Positions 53,675 to 62,190 of a stretch of 64,000 bases of DNA are shown in pieces. Under the pieces are notes generated by a model. It was not told the DNA's origin, made no database searches, and saw nothing but the letters and a program-made list of their open reading frames with translations. Position 1 is the stretch's first letter. Every line of letters begins with the position of its first letter. A program made the translations under genes and the position numbers. Origin of the DNA: an uncultured Mediterraneibacter sp. (GTDB taxonomy: Bacteria > Bacillota > Clostridia > Lachnospirales > Lachnospiraceae); assembly GCA_934309345.1 (NCBI GenBank), contig CAKRDD010000004.1, positions 122,697 through 186,696 of the forward strand. The letters run 5' to 3'.

Positions 53675-53730
53675 GCCTCTTCCTTTCTAAATTGAAATCT
53701 CTGCCTGCAATTGTTCTTTGAACGTCACTT

Positions 53731-54585
53731 TTACTCTACAGCATGAAGGTTTTTCATTGAGATATCAAGAATCGGAGCAGAATGTGTCAGGGCTCCACTG
53801 GAAATATAATCTACCCCAAGAGCTGTCAGGCGTCCAATATTTTCTTTTGTCACATTTCCGGAGCACTCTGTTTCAGCTCTTCCGTCAATAATCTTGATTG
53901 CTTCCTGCATCTCTTCTGTTGACATGTTATCAAGCATGATGATATCTGCTCCTGCTTCTACTGCTTCTTTTACCATCTCAAGATTCTCAACTTCTACTTC
54001 GATCTTTCTTACAAATGGTGCGTAGTCTTTTGCCATCTCGACAGCTTTCTTTACGCTTCCTGCAGCTCCGATGTGGTTATCTTTCAGGAGTACTCCGTCA
54101 GAAAGATTATATCTATGATTGTAACCGCCACCAACACGAACTGCATATTTCTCGAAGATTCTCATATTCGGTGTTGTTTTTCTTGTATCAAGAAGTTTTG
54201 TTTTGCTTCCTTCAAGAAGTCCTGCAACGGAATGTGTATATGTTGCGATTCCGCTCATTCTCTGAAGGTAATTCAGTGCTACACGCTCACCGGAAAGAAG
54301 TACGCGGATATCTCCTGTTACTTTTCCCATCAACTGGCCGTTCTTTACTTCGTCTCCGTCTTTGCAGTAAAGTTCTGTCTCTGTATCTGCATCTAACAGT
54401 TCAAATACTCTGCGGTAAACTTCCAGTCCGGCAATTACTCCGTCCTGTTTACAGATCAGTTCTACTTCACCTTTTACATAATCTTTCATAACTGAATTTG
54501 TTGTTACGTCTTCGCTTGAAATATCTTCTTTGAGTGCTTCAAGGATCAAATGATCTGCCTGAAGTGTCATTGTAATTTCGTTCAT
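53731..54585 (-). CDS. nadC: Nicotinate-nucleotide pyrophosphorylase (quinolinate phosphoribosyltransferase)
   Basis: 284 residues. LKEDISSEDVTTNSV opens the N-terminal domain. The barrel has LLDTRKTTPNMRIFEKYAVRVGGGYNHRYNLSDGVLLKDNH (RKT.P and GG..NHR..L.D..LIK.NH motifs), EVEVENLEM and MLDNMS, then ISSGALTHSAP for phosphate binding. It joins quinolinate with PRPP to give nicotinate mononucleotide, CO2 and PPi. AGGAGAAAAAAG precedes the ATG. It lies 56 bp upstream of niaR. Confidence 0.95.
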   Translation of the reverse strand: MNEITMTLQADHLILEALKEDISSEDVTTNSVMKDYVKGEVELICKQDGVIAGLEVYRRVFELLDADTETELYCKDGDEVKNGQLMGKVTGDIRVLLSGERVALNYLQRMSGIATYTHSVAGLLEGSKTKLLDTRKTTPNMRIFEKYAVRVGGGYNHRYNLSDGVLLKDNHIGAAGSVKKAVEMAKDYAPFVRKIEVEVENLEMVKEAVEAGADIIMLDNMSTEEMQEAIKIIDGRAETECSGNVTKENIGRLTALGVDYISSGALTHSAPILDISMKNLHAVE

Positions 54586-54693
54586 CTTTTTTCTCCTGTC
54601 CCTGTCTCTATATTTTCGTTCTTTATTCTTCTCTTAATTCTTATTTGTTCAGCGTAGATTATATTCGCATATCGTGAAGTTTCCTCTCCACTT

Positions 54694-55941
54694 TTATGCT
54701 AATTCACGTACTTTTACTTCGTTCTCTGTACCTGAGATTTTATTTGCAGCACGTTTTGCAAATACAAGGCTTTCTAGAAGTGAATTACTTGCCAGACGGT
54801 TCGCACCATGTACACCGTTACAGCTTGTCTCTCCTACTGCATATAAATGTTCCATGGATGTTTTACTGTCTGAATCTACCCATACACCACCCATGAAATA
54901 ATGCTGTGCCGGAACAACCGGGATACATTCTTTTGTCACATCATATCCCTCTTCCAGGCAATGCTGATAAATGTTCGGGAAATGACTCATGATGGTATCT
55001 TTTCCAAGCTTCTCCATGGACAACCAGACATGATCTGTTCCTTCCTTTTCCATCTCTTCTCTGATTGCCTTAGTCACAACATCTCTTGGAAGAAGTTCAT
55101 TTACAAAACGTTCTTTCTTGCTGTTAAGAAGAACTGCACCCTCTCCACGGACAGACTCTGAGATCAGGAAACGTCTTCCAGGCGTCTTGGAATACAATGT
55201 TGTTGGATGGATCTGTACATAATCCAAATGCTCTAAACGGATTCCGTGTTTTTCGGAAATTGTAAGTGCATCTCCTGTCAGATGCGGGAAATTTGTGGAA
55301 TGTTTATAACGTCCGCCAATTCCACCACTTGCCCAGATTGTATTCTCTGCATGGATTTCGAATTCATTTCCATCTTTATCCTGTGCAATGATTCCTTTAC
55401 ATTCATCGTTTTCCACAATGATATCTGTCATCGTTGTATATTCAAACAATGTTACATTAGAAAGCTGCTTTACCTGTGCAAGCAGTTTACTTGTGATTTC
55501 TTTTCCTGTAATATCTGCATGAAACAGAATTCTCGGACGAGAATGCGCGCCCTCACGAGTAAATGCATAAATATCCTGAATCTCTGCCTTTTTATCACCG
55601 TTATCTACGGCTTCATTTCCAGACTCATCTTTCTCCTGTTTTTGGAAATCTACTCCATAACCAATCAGATCATGAATGATTTCTCTTGAGCTGCGGATCA
55701 TAAGATCGACAGATTCTTTTCTGTTCTCATAATGTCCCGCTTTCATTGTATCTTCAAAATAACTGTCATAGTCATCTTTGTCATGCAGCATGCAGATTCC
55801 TCCCTGAGCCAGGAATGAATCACTGCTCTCTAAATCTGACTTTGTAATCATAATGATCTTCTGATCTCTTGGAAGACACAGTGCGCTGAAAAGCCCTCCA
55901 ACACCTGTTCCGACAATGACTACATCTGCTTCCATTTTCAT
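54694..55941 (-). CDS. nadB: L-aspartate oxidase
   Basis: About 415 residues from the ATG at 55941, 9 nt behind GGAG. The FAD fold VVIVGTGVGGLFSAL starts the protein. SFLAQGGICM, the HSRPRILFHADITG segment, YVQIHPTTLY, SESVRGEGAVLLN and HYFMGGVWVDSDSKTS...GETSCNGVHGANRLASNSLLE are NadB signatures. It oxidises aspartate to iminoaspartate. At 415 residues it lacks most of the C-terminal helical domain found in the ~540-residue E. coli enzyme, apparently a natural short form. nadA lies upstream and nadC downstream. Confidence 0.93.
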   Translation of the reverse strand: MKMEADVVIVGTGVGGLFSALCLPRDQKIIMITKSDLESSDSFLAQGGICMLHDKDDYDSYFEDTMKAGHYENRKESVDLMIRSSREIIHDLIGYGVDFQKQEKDESGNEAVDNGDKKAEIQDIYAFTREGAHSRPRILFHADITGKEITSKLLAQVKQLSNVTLFEYTTMTDIIVENDECKGIIAQDKDGNEFEIHAENTIWASGGIGGRYKHSTNFPHLTGDALTISEKHGIRLEHLDYVQIHPTTLYSKTPGRRFLISESVRGEGAVLLNSKKERFVNELLPRDVVTKAIREEMEKEGTDHVWLSMEKLGKDTIMSHFPNIYQHCLEEGYDVTKECIPVVPAQHYFMGGVWVDSDSKTSMEHLYAVGETSCNGVHGANRLASNSLLESLVFAKRAANKISGTENEVKVRELA

Positions 55942-56031
55942 AATAAATATCTCCATTCCGACAGCAACTGTCGATTTGATCTCATTATCTTCTGTGATCT
56001 TCGATTGCTGTCAATCCTATCTGTCCTTTGT

Positions 56032-56937
56032 TTACTTGGCCAGTTCTAACATTCTCTCTAACGGTTTCTTAGATTCTTCGCGAAGCTTATCATCTACAAA
56101 TACTTCATTCTCGCCTGTCTTTAATACATGAAGCACTTTCTCAAGTGTAACCTTCTTCATATTTCTGCAGATCGGAGTTGTCTCTGTAAAGTAAAATTTC
56201 TTCTCAGGATTTCTCTTCTGAAGTTCATACAAAACACCACTCTCTGTACAGATGATAAATTCTTTCGCATCTGATTTTCCTGCCTGCGCGATAATTTCTG
56301 AAGTACTTCCAACAAAATCAGAAAGTTCCAGAACCTTTGCCGGACATTCTGGATGAGAAAAAACCTCTGCTTCCGGATGTGCTGCTTTCGCTTCCTGAAT
56401 CTCTTCAACCTCCATGTATTCGTGTACGATACAGAAACCTTCATTATATATGAAGTTCTTTTCCGGAACCAATCCCGCAATATAATGTGCAAGATTACGA
56501 TCTGGTATAAAGAAAATATTTTTATTCGGAAGTGCTTTTACAATCTTCACTGCATTGGATGAAGTTACACAGACATCAGAATGTCTTTTCAGTTCTGCTG
56601 TTGAGTTAATGTAGCAGACAACTGCAAGATCATCATACTCTGAACGAATCTTCTCGATTGTCTCCGCAGATGCCATATGTGCCATTGGACAATCTGCTGC
56701 CATATCCGGCATAAGCACTGTTTTCTCAGGATTCAGGATCTTTGCACTCTCGCCCATGAATGAAACACCGCAGAATACGATTGTCTTCTCTTTCAGACCA
56801 ACCGCAACTTTACTTAAGTAGAAAGAATCTCCTACATAATCTGCAATCTCCTGAACTTCCGGTCTTACATAATAATGCGCCAGAATTACGGCATTTTTTT
56901 CTTTCTTTAACTGTTCTATCTCTTCTCTGATCGTCAT
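56032..56937 (-). CDS. nadA: Quinolinate synthase
   Basis: About 301 residues from the ATG at 56937, behind GAGAGG. VILAHYYVRPEVQEIADYVGDSFYLSK is the classical NadA start. Cys residues in FCGVSFMGESAKIL, at DCPMAHM and near the end (TPICRNMKK) include those for its 4Fe-4S cluster. HPECPA, STSEII and the TESGVLY segment also fit. It condenses iminoaspartate with DHAP to quinolinate. It is the first gene of the operon; a promoter with a likely NiaR site is just upstream. Confidence 0.95.
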   Translation of the reverse strand: MTIREEIEQLKKEKNAVILAHYYVRPEVQEIADYVGDSFYLSKVAVGLKEKTIVFCGVSFMGESAKILNPEKTVLMPDMAADCPMAHMASAETIEKIRSEYDDLAVVCYINSTAELKRHSDVCVTSSNAVKIVKALPNKNIFFIPDRNLAHYIAGLVPEKNFIYNEGFCIVHEYMEVEEIQEAKAAHPEAEVFSHPECPAKVLELSDFVGSTSEIIAQAGKSDAKEFIICTESGVLYELQKRNPEKKFYFTETTPICRNMKKVTLEKVLHVLKTGENEVFVDDKLREESKKPLERMLELAK

Positions 56938-57024
56938 AGCACGTACCTCTCTTATTCTCTCCTGACATAAAATTCTGCTGTAACACACCTTCATGTCTAT
57001 TGCTCTGTTGATTTATTCTTGCCC

Positions 57025-57062
57025 ATTATATCACTGTTGTTTACAGGTGACAAGACACTTGT
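57025..57062 (-). promoter_or_regulatory. nad operon promoter with candidate NiaR operator
   Basis: On the reverse strand TTGTCA-17-TATAAT. An inverted repeat ACAAGTG-TCTTGT-CACCTGT (57043-57062) covers the -35 box. Its place and TGTC/CACCTGT character suit a NiaR site, so the operon's own repressor would block polymerase binding. Confidence 0.75.
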
Positions 57063-57176
57063 TTTACAAAAACTTTACACCAGGAAGATTTATTTTGTGA
57101 AAAATGTGACATTTTATATAACATTGTTCTTTTTGTGGGGAAATGATGGGTAATTTTCATCTATAAAATACTGGGA

Positions 57177-57935
57177 AATAAAGATTTATCGTAGAAATTC
57201 TTGTTTGAGTGCGGACGAAAACTGAAAATATTATTTTAGAAAGTCGCTTGTTAGAAGAATGGTACAGGAACACCGACTCAGGGTTACGCATACTGTTCAT
57301 ACTAGGAAAAACAACAGACTGCTAAAAGCAAAGAAAGGATTGACAAACTCGCTGCCGCTCAGACAGCTGTCAATCCTTTCTTTAACGCAATCCATTGTTT
57401 TTCAAGTATGAGCAAGCATGCTCCACATTCGTCTTCGTCCCTGTACCATCCTTCTAACATGAAACTTCTCGGACTTCATATTTTCTGTTTTCTGTTTATT
57501 GAAAAAGATGAATTCCTACGACAAATTTTATTAAATACTGACACGTTTAAGATATGGGTGCCATTCTATAGAACATCCGGTGCGTCTGCTTCTCAAGTAG
57601 AGTTCTTCTTTCGAGAGAGTAGAAAGCAGATAGCGCTGAAAAACTTACCGATAGACAGACATTGGGGGATTGATTCAGGTGACTGTTCTGTGTGCCTGGA
57701 AAGACTTAAAAAACGAAAGGTTACGTTAAAGCAGTGCGAGGCTACTGTCTGAAGCGGCAGCGAGTTTGCCGAGCATTGCTTTGTTTTTAGTAATCTTTCG
57801 TTTTTCTTAGTCTTTCCTGTATACAGAACCCGGAGCCTGCATCAATCCCTCAATGTCTGTCTATTAGGAATAAACTTTATAAGCGCCATCTGATTTCGTA
57901 CGCACTCGGAAAAGAATCTCTACGCTAATCCTTTA
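57177..57935. repeat. Right copy of the long non-coding inverted repeat (IR-R), complete A and B palindromes
   Basis: About 759 bp. Unit A (about 57177-57535) and unit B (about 57536-57935) are each long imperfect palindromes with arms of more than 100 nt. Apex stem in A: 57330-57345 with 57368-57383, 16 perfect pairs. The loops of A (57346-57366) and B (57745-57767, opposite strand) share the CTCGCTGCCGCT(T)CAGAC motif. Both outer ends share AAATAAAg-ATTtatCGTAG...TTC and a GxGTxCGxACGAAA block. The right end includes the stop codon of the TrmH-type gene. Confidence 0.9.
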
Positions 57936-58790
57936 TTTTCTCAGCTGCCAGAACGCCACCGCACTTGCTGCTGCCACATTCAAAGAATCCACACCATGTG
58001 ACATCGGAATCTTCACAGTATAATCGCAAGCTTTGATTGTCTCCTGCATAAGTCCGTCCCCCTCTGTTCCAAGAATCACTGCCAGTTTTTCTTCACTCAT
58101 AAGCTGCGGATCATCAATACTTACGGAATCATCGGTTAATGCAAGCGCTGCTGTCTTATACCCAAGTGCTTTCAGGCTTTCGATTGCCTGGACCGGCCAG
58201 ATCTCTTTCCTGTCGCATCTGCGTTCTTTATCGTCTTGAATAAATGTCCATGGAATCTGGAACACCGTTCCCATACTCACTCTGGATGCTCTTCGATACA
58301 ATGGATTGCTGCATCCTGAAGTCAGTAATACCGCATCCATATGCATCGCTGCTGCCGAGCGAAAGATTGCTCCGACATTCGTTGGATTCATCACATCTTC
58401 CAAAATGGCAATTCTATTCTTTCCTTCGCAAAGTTTCCTGAAATCTTCCAGTGGTCGGCGTTTCAATGCACAAAGCATTCCTCTCGTCAGCTTGAATCCT
58501 GTCAATTGCGTCAAAACATCAAACTCGGCTGTAAAAACAGGAGTACCTGTATCCTCAAATCTTGCAAGAACTTCCTGCGTCTCTTTATTTTCTTCCATCT
58601 GTTTCTTCTCAGCCAGAACAGATATTGGAATATATCCAGCATCCAACGCTCTTCCGATCACTTTCGGACTTTCTGCAATAAAAAGTCCATCTTCCGGACG
58701 GTCTTTATTCAGAAGCTGTGCTTCCGTATAACGTGCGTAGACGTCCAGTTCCGGTGCGTTAAAGTTGTTGATTTCTATAATATTTAACAC
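57933..58790 (-). CDS. TrmH/SpoU-family RNA 2'-O-methyltransferase
   Basis: 285 residues. The N-terminal part is the substrate-binding domain seen in rRNA/tRNA SpoU enzymes (DGLFIAESPKVIGRALDAGYIP). The SPOUT knot has its three motifs: NPTNVGAIFRSAAAM, LGTEGDGL and IPMSHGVDSLNVAAASAVAFWQ. It methylates a ribose 2'-OH in rRNA or tRNA. An AAGGAGAGAACG site precedes the ATG. The gene's stop lies inside the terminal repeat of IR-R. Confidence 0.9.
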   Translation of the reverse strand: MLNIIEINNFNAPELDVYARYTEAQLLNKDRPEDGLFIAESPKVIGRALDAGYIPISVLAEKKQMEENKETQEVLARFEDTGTPVFTAEFDVLTQLTGFKLTRGMLCALKRRPLEDFRKLCEGKNRIAILEDVMNPTNVGAIFRSAAAMHMDAVLLTSGCSNPLYRRASRVSMGTVFQIPWTFIQDDKERRCDRKEIWPVQAIESLKALGYKTAALALTDDSVSIDDPQLMSEEKLAVILGTEGDGLMQETIKACDYTVKIPMSHGVDSLNVAAASAVAFWQLRK

Positions 58791-58848
58791 GTTCTCTCCT
58801 TAACCTCTAATAAACTGTATCTTCATGATTACTTAATTCTTATAACGT

Positions 58849-58957
58849 AAAAAAGCACAACCTCTTTCAAGATCATGCTATGACATAAACACTTGGATGG
58901 GCGGCGTATCCATCATGTCAGGTTCCCTAAGGAGTTCAGGGTGCCTTTCCTGCTTCT
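58849..58957 (-). ncRNA. Candidate small RNA or leader RNA of about 109 nt
   Basis: On the reverse strand a TATAAT (58964-58969) is followed by a region with CCCT/AGGG, TGACAT/ATGTCA and TGGAT/ATCCA hairpins. It ends in a 10-pair stem, GCATGATCTT-GAAA-GAGGTTGTGC (counting G-U pairs), and six T, a complete terminator. No ORF fits. It lies upstream of the TrmH-type gene, so it could be an independent RNA or an attenuating leader. No known class recognised. Confidence 0.55.
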
Positions 58958-58966
58958 CAAATGATT

Positions 58967-59013
58967 ATATAAAAAATACCAATGGATAAATCATATTGTA
59001 TATTATCCATTGG
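58967..59013 (-). terminator. Terminator of the DUF6485 gene
   Basis: On the reverse strand CCAATGGATAA / TTATCCATTGG, 11 perfect pairs, followed by TATTTTTTATA. A TTGACG-17-TACAAT promoter-like pair (58995-59023) overlaps it. Confidence 0.75.
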
Positions 59014-59070
59014 TTTCCGTCAAGCAATTTTATCCTTTGAGACTCTTTGTGAAACTCTTTGTTCCGCTCT

Positions 59071-59265
59071 TTAAATGATACCGTGATCCTTCGCCAGTGC
59101 CTCGATACTGCGATCATAAGTTGCTTCTGCTTCTTTCGAAAAGAAACATCCCGGCACGCCTTCATTGTGATCACGATGATGAGCTACACAGGCACAACAT
59201 TTCCCGTGACGCGGACAATCGTATGTACAGGGACAATTCCGTTTATTGTCACATTTAATCTCCAT
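59071..59265 (-). CDS. Cys-rich DUF6485-like small protein
   Basis: 64 residues with eight Cys and several His: CDNKRNCPCTYDCPRHGKCCACVAHH, then GVPGCFF. The pattern suits a small metal-binding protein of the DUF6485 family, widespread in anaerobic Clostridia; no function known. AAAGGAGAGG precedes the ATG. It is followed by its own terminator. Confidence 0.8.
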   Translation of the reverse strand: MEIKCDNKRNCPCTYDCPRHGKCCACVAHHRDHNEGVPGCFFSKEAEATYDRSIEALAKDHGII

Positions 59266-59377
59266 ATTTCACCTCTCCTTTTTCTCCTCTTACGAAACCT
59301 TTCATGCAATTCACTGTTTTCCTATAAATGTCAACATCTACCCGAAAGTTTCTAATTAACATTAATTCTAAAAGAAA

Positions 59378-59425
59378 CACGCAGAAAAAGTGCTTTCTTT
59401 CGTGAAACAGCGCTTTTTCTGCGTG
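59378..59425 (-). terminator. Terminator of the LytTR response regulator gene
   Basis: CACGCAGAAAAAG / CTTTTTCTGCGTG in a long stem, with TTTCTTTT after it on the reverse strand. Confidence 0.75.
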
Positions 59426-59438
59426 AGATAATAAAATT

Positions 59439-60161
59439 TTATACATGCGTCATATATGTAAAATAGCTATTTTTTATTTCTCCATATCTACTTTGAGAAA
59501 TTGGTATTCTCTTCCCATCTGTCAGCAACAATTCACGGGCTGTCAGCCGACGGATAAAATCCATGTTAACAATATACGCTCTATGCGGTCGGACAAAAAT
59601 CGAAAAATCTTTTAGTTCCTCCATCAATTCTGCCAAAGTTGCTGATGTCTCTAACATAGAACCGTCTGACAAAGTACATACCTGATTATGATTAAAGCTC
59701 TCAACACACATCAGTTCGCAAATTGATATACGGTGAATTCCCTCTTTTGACTTCAACAAAAGAGAGGGATTATTTTCTGGTGACAATCGATGAATACATT
59801 CAAGTACTGCATCCTCAAAAGCGGATTGGTTCACGGGTTTTATCAAATATCCCGAGGCTTTTACGCTAAAAGCTTCCACGGCATATTCTTTAGAAACAGT
59901 CAGAAATAAAATTTCTGCTCTCTCTTTTCGTTCCCGGATCCGTCTGGCCAACGTTACACCTGTCATATGTGGCATAACGACATCTAATAAATACAGGTCA
60001 AACCCACCTGTTTTTTCTATATCATCCAATAAATCATATGGTGAACTGTAAGCCTGTATCTGTACAGGCATTTCTGGGTGTTGTTCTGAAAATCTGACAG
60101 CCAGTTCCTGAACTCGACTGATATCTTTTTGATTGTCATCACATATACCTATGTGCAGCAC
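59439..60161 (-). CDS. AgrA/LytTR-type response regulator (orphan)
   Basis: About 240 residues from a GTG at 60161 behind GAGGTGAGG; the start is a choice among close options. The receiver has ICDDNQ, LYLLDVVMP with the acceptor Asp, LFLTVS and YLIKPV. The LytTR domain reads IHRISICELMCVESFNHNQVCTLSDGSML...FSIFVRPHRAYIVNMDFI. Such regulators usually work with a HPK10 kinase in peptide sensing, but no kinase gene is adjacent. Confidence 0.85.
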   Translation of the reverse strand: MLHIGICDDNQKDISRVQELAVRFSEQHPEMPVQIQAYSSPYDLLDDIEKTGGFDLYLLDVVMPHMTGVTLARRIRERKERAEILFLTVSKEYAVEAFSVKASGYLIKPVNQSAFEDAVLECIHRLSPENNPSLLLKSKEGIHRISICELMCVESFNHNQVCTLSDGSMLETSATLAELMEELKDFSIFVRPHRAYIVNMDFIRRLTARELLLTDGKRIPISQSRYGEIKNSYFTYMTHV

Positions 60162-60268
60162 ACCCCTCACCTCGCTTTTGCCTAATATGTAAAAGCATAT
60201 CATAAAAAGGGGAAATCCTCAACCATACGGCAACATAAGTTTTACTCAGATACTATGCTAAACACTTT

Positions 60269-60685
60269 TTAAATAATCGCCAAAAGAACCGTTCCTGCTG
60301 TAATCAACAAAACACCTATCGCTGCCTTTTTTGTCAGCTTTTCGTGAAATACGATCCAGGAAAATGCAATCGTTACCAACATACTAAGCTTATCAATTGG
60401 GACTACCACACTTGCCGGTCCCTCTTGTAATGCCCGATAATAACAAAGCCATGACGCTCCCGTTGCCAGTCCCGATAAAATCAGAAACAGAAGTGTCCTG
60501 CTATCTATCTGAGTGATTCCTCCCCATGTTTCAGTCATCAGTACCATGAGCCATGAAAACAACAGTACCACCTCGGTTCGGATTGCTGTTGCCACATCCG
60601 AATCCGTTTTCTTAATCCCACATTTTGCTAGAATCGCTGTAATTCCCGCAAAAAAGGAAGAGCCTATTGCATAAAATATCCACAT
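60269..60685 (-). CDS. Half-size EamA-like DMT transporter
   Basis: 138 residues with four to five helices and one EamA unit (WIFYAIGSSFFAGITAILAKCGIKK at the start, LCYYRALQEGPASVVVPIDKLSMLVT and FHEKLTKKAAIGVLLITAG at the end). As a single repeat it should act as a dimer, like small multidrug or undecaprenyl-arabinose-type transporters. Transcribed alone. Confidence 0.82.
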   Translation of the reverse strand: MWIFYAIGSSFFAGITAILAKCGIKKTDSDVATAIRTEVVLLFSWLMVLMTETWGGITQIDSRTLLFLILSGLATGASWLCYYRALQEGPASVVVPIDKLSMLVTIAFSWIVFHEKLTKKAAIGVLLITAGTVLLAII

Positions 60686-60734
60686 ACTAACCTATTCCTG
60701 ATTTCAAATTTTCTGTCAATACATTCTTTTCCCT

Positions 60735-61790
60735 CTATTGTGGTAAAATCAAAGTCGGATTTTTTAACAGTTCGGCAATAACCGGGGCATATTTAGATAT
60801 TCCATAATCTTCAACAATGCTGGTTATTCTAGCACCTGCATCCTTCGATGAAGCACCACATAAGAAAACCCTTTCATCAGCAGTTCCATAATCTAACACA
60901 ATAAAACGATCGTGAAATATACCTCCTGTCTTTTTCATTGACAAATTTACTGTTGGATACTCCTTGCAGAAATCTGTAAATTCTATGTTATGAAGTTTAT
61001 TATTTCCAACATTATCACTGAATAAAATAATATCTACTCCGGTCGGAGAATTCTTAAGGTGCACCAACGTTCTTAATCCAATATAATTATCAACGACATA
61101 TATTGATGACTTTGCCTGTTTATAAATAGACTCATAGACTTCATCTGCACTACTAAATTTTGCATTAAACATGAGCCATTTGTCATCATCGTCTGAAACA
61201 AAGCTGTTCATCATATCAGCCAACTCAGATTTTGTCACAACATCCTTCAAGCCTTCTGCAACATCTGAAATCTGCTTTTCAAGAGATATCATATCTGAGT
61301 TGATTTTGTTAATTTCTATTCTGTTGTTAGCAGTTTCCATGCTTAGCTGAAGTATTTCCCGCTGACCAATAAGATCTCGATTTTCTAAAATGTAATCTTT
61401 CATTTTCTTGAAAGTCTTCACAAGTGCACGGCTTTGTTTAATTGCAAGCTCGCCGCGCAAAACTGTCATAAGCATATATACTCCCTGCTCTGTAAACACA
61501 TAAGGTTTGTATTTTATATTTGAACCTCTTCCCATATTCAAGGTGAAATTTTTGCACCTTGAAAGATTTTCCACTTCTTCATCATTCAATTCAAACATAA
61601 AATCATCGCCTTCAAATTTGGCAATGTTATTCTTAACCTGCCTTTTAAAATTTTTGGTTTCATACCCATAAATTTCTGCCAAGTCTGAATCAAGCATAAC
61701 TTTTTTCCCTCTGAATTCATAAAGCCGATCCTTCATGTATTCTTCTGTAATTTCAATTACTGCAATTTCTTTCTTTTTATCTTCTGCCAT
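60735..61790 (-). CDS. ORF6N-domain protein with C-terminal PLD-like domain
   Basis: About 351 residues from the ATG at 61790, behind AGGAAGG. The N-terminal ORF6N domain (FRGKKVMLDSDLAEIYGYETKNFKRQVKNN...YVFTEQGVYMLMTVLRGELA) is a DNA-binding module usual in phage antirepressors. A coiled coil (about 150-190) connects to a C-terminal region with SIYVVDNYIGLRTLVHL, HDRFIVLD and CGASSKDAG, which looks like half of a phospholipase-D HKD fold with Lys replaced. Such proteins occur on genomic islands and may be defence or regulatory factors. Confidence 0.8.
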   Translation of the reverse strand: MAEDKKKEIAVIEITEEYMKDRLYEFRGKKVMLDSDLAEIYGYETKNFKRQVKNNIAKFEGDDFMFELNDEEVENLSRCKNFTLNMGRGSNIKYKPYVFTEQGVYMLMTVLRGELAIKQSRALVKTFKKMKDYILENRDLIGQREILQLSMETANNRIEINKINSDMISLEKQISDVAEGLKDVVTKSELADMMNSFVSDDDDKWLMFNAKFSSADEVYESIYKQAKSSIYVVDNYIGLRTLVHLKNSPTGVDIILFSDNVGNNKLHNIEFTDFCKEYPTVNLSMKKTGGIFHDRFIVLDYGTADERVFLCGASSKDAGARITSIVEDYGISKYAPVIAELLKNPTLILPQ

Positions 61791-61896
61791 ATATTTCCTT
61801 CCTTGTTTTGCGGTCACAAACTGTGACCGCAATTCTCATATGAACATATTGCTAACATCAGTAATATGTCCGATTTGTTATTATTCTTCTATTACT

Positions 61897-62190
61897 TCAG
61901 TTCATCATTTTCTTTTCATCTGCAATTTTCATTTTGTCATAATGCGCTTTATACCTATAAATTGTCCTCTCACTGACATTGTTCCGCTTCGCAATTTCTA
62001 CCATTGTCATGCCGCTCTCATACCCAACAACAAAATCATTATAAATTGCCATCCACTTGGCGTTATGTTTCTGACGACCGCTTAATTTACGATTTCTGTA
62101 ATACTCCAATTCCTCCCGAAGTTCTGCATTCTCTTTTTCCAGCTCCTCAATTCTTTTTAACGTCTCTTCAAGTGTTACATATTTCTCCAT
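61897..62190 (-). CDS. Small coiled-coil helix-turn-helix protein
   Basis: 97 residues. The first 35 form a Leu-zipper-like helix (LEETLKRIEELEKENAELREELEYY). Residues 48-85 hold a resolvase-type helix-turn-helix (YESGMTMVEIAKRNNVSERTIYRYKAHYDKM). It could be a small regulator or a piece of a recombinase-like gene. A GGACAGGGGA site lies upstream. Neighbours are mobile-type genes. Confidence 0.65.
   Translation of the reverse strand: MEKYVTLEETLKRIEELEKENAELREELEYYRNRKLSGRQKHNAKWMAIYNDFVVGYESGMTMVEIAKRNNVSERTIYRYKAHYDKMKIADEKKMMN

Noticed and set aside
57408..57752. 114-codon open frame inside the right inverted repeat
   Set aside because: It runs across the A/B junction of the palindromes, has no ribosome site or recognisable motif, and the matching stretch of the left copy is interrupted. 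Best seen as chance.
58849..58957. SRP RNA, 6S RNA or TPP riboswitch
   Set aside because: The SRP GGAAG..AGCAGCC core is missing, it is too short for 6S RNA, and TPP core sequences do not line up.
59255..59446. 63-codon open frame between the DUF6485 and LytTR regulator genes
   Set aside because: It covers the terminator hairpin of the regulator gene and has no family resemblance.
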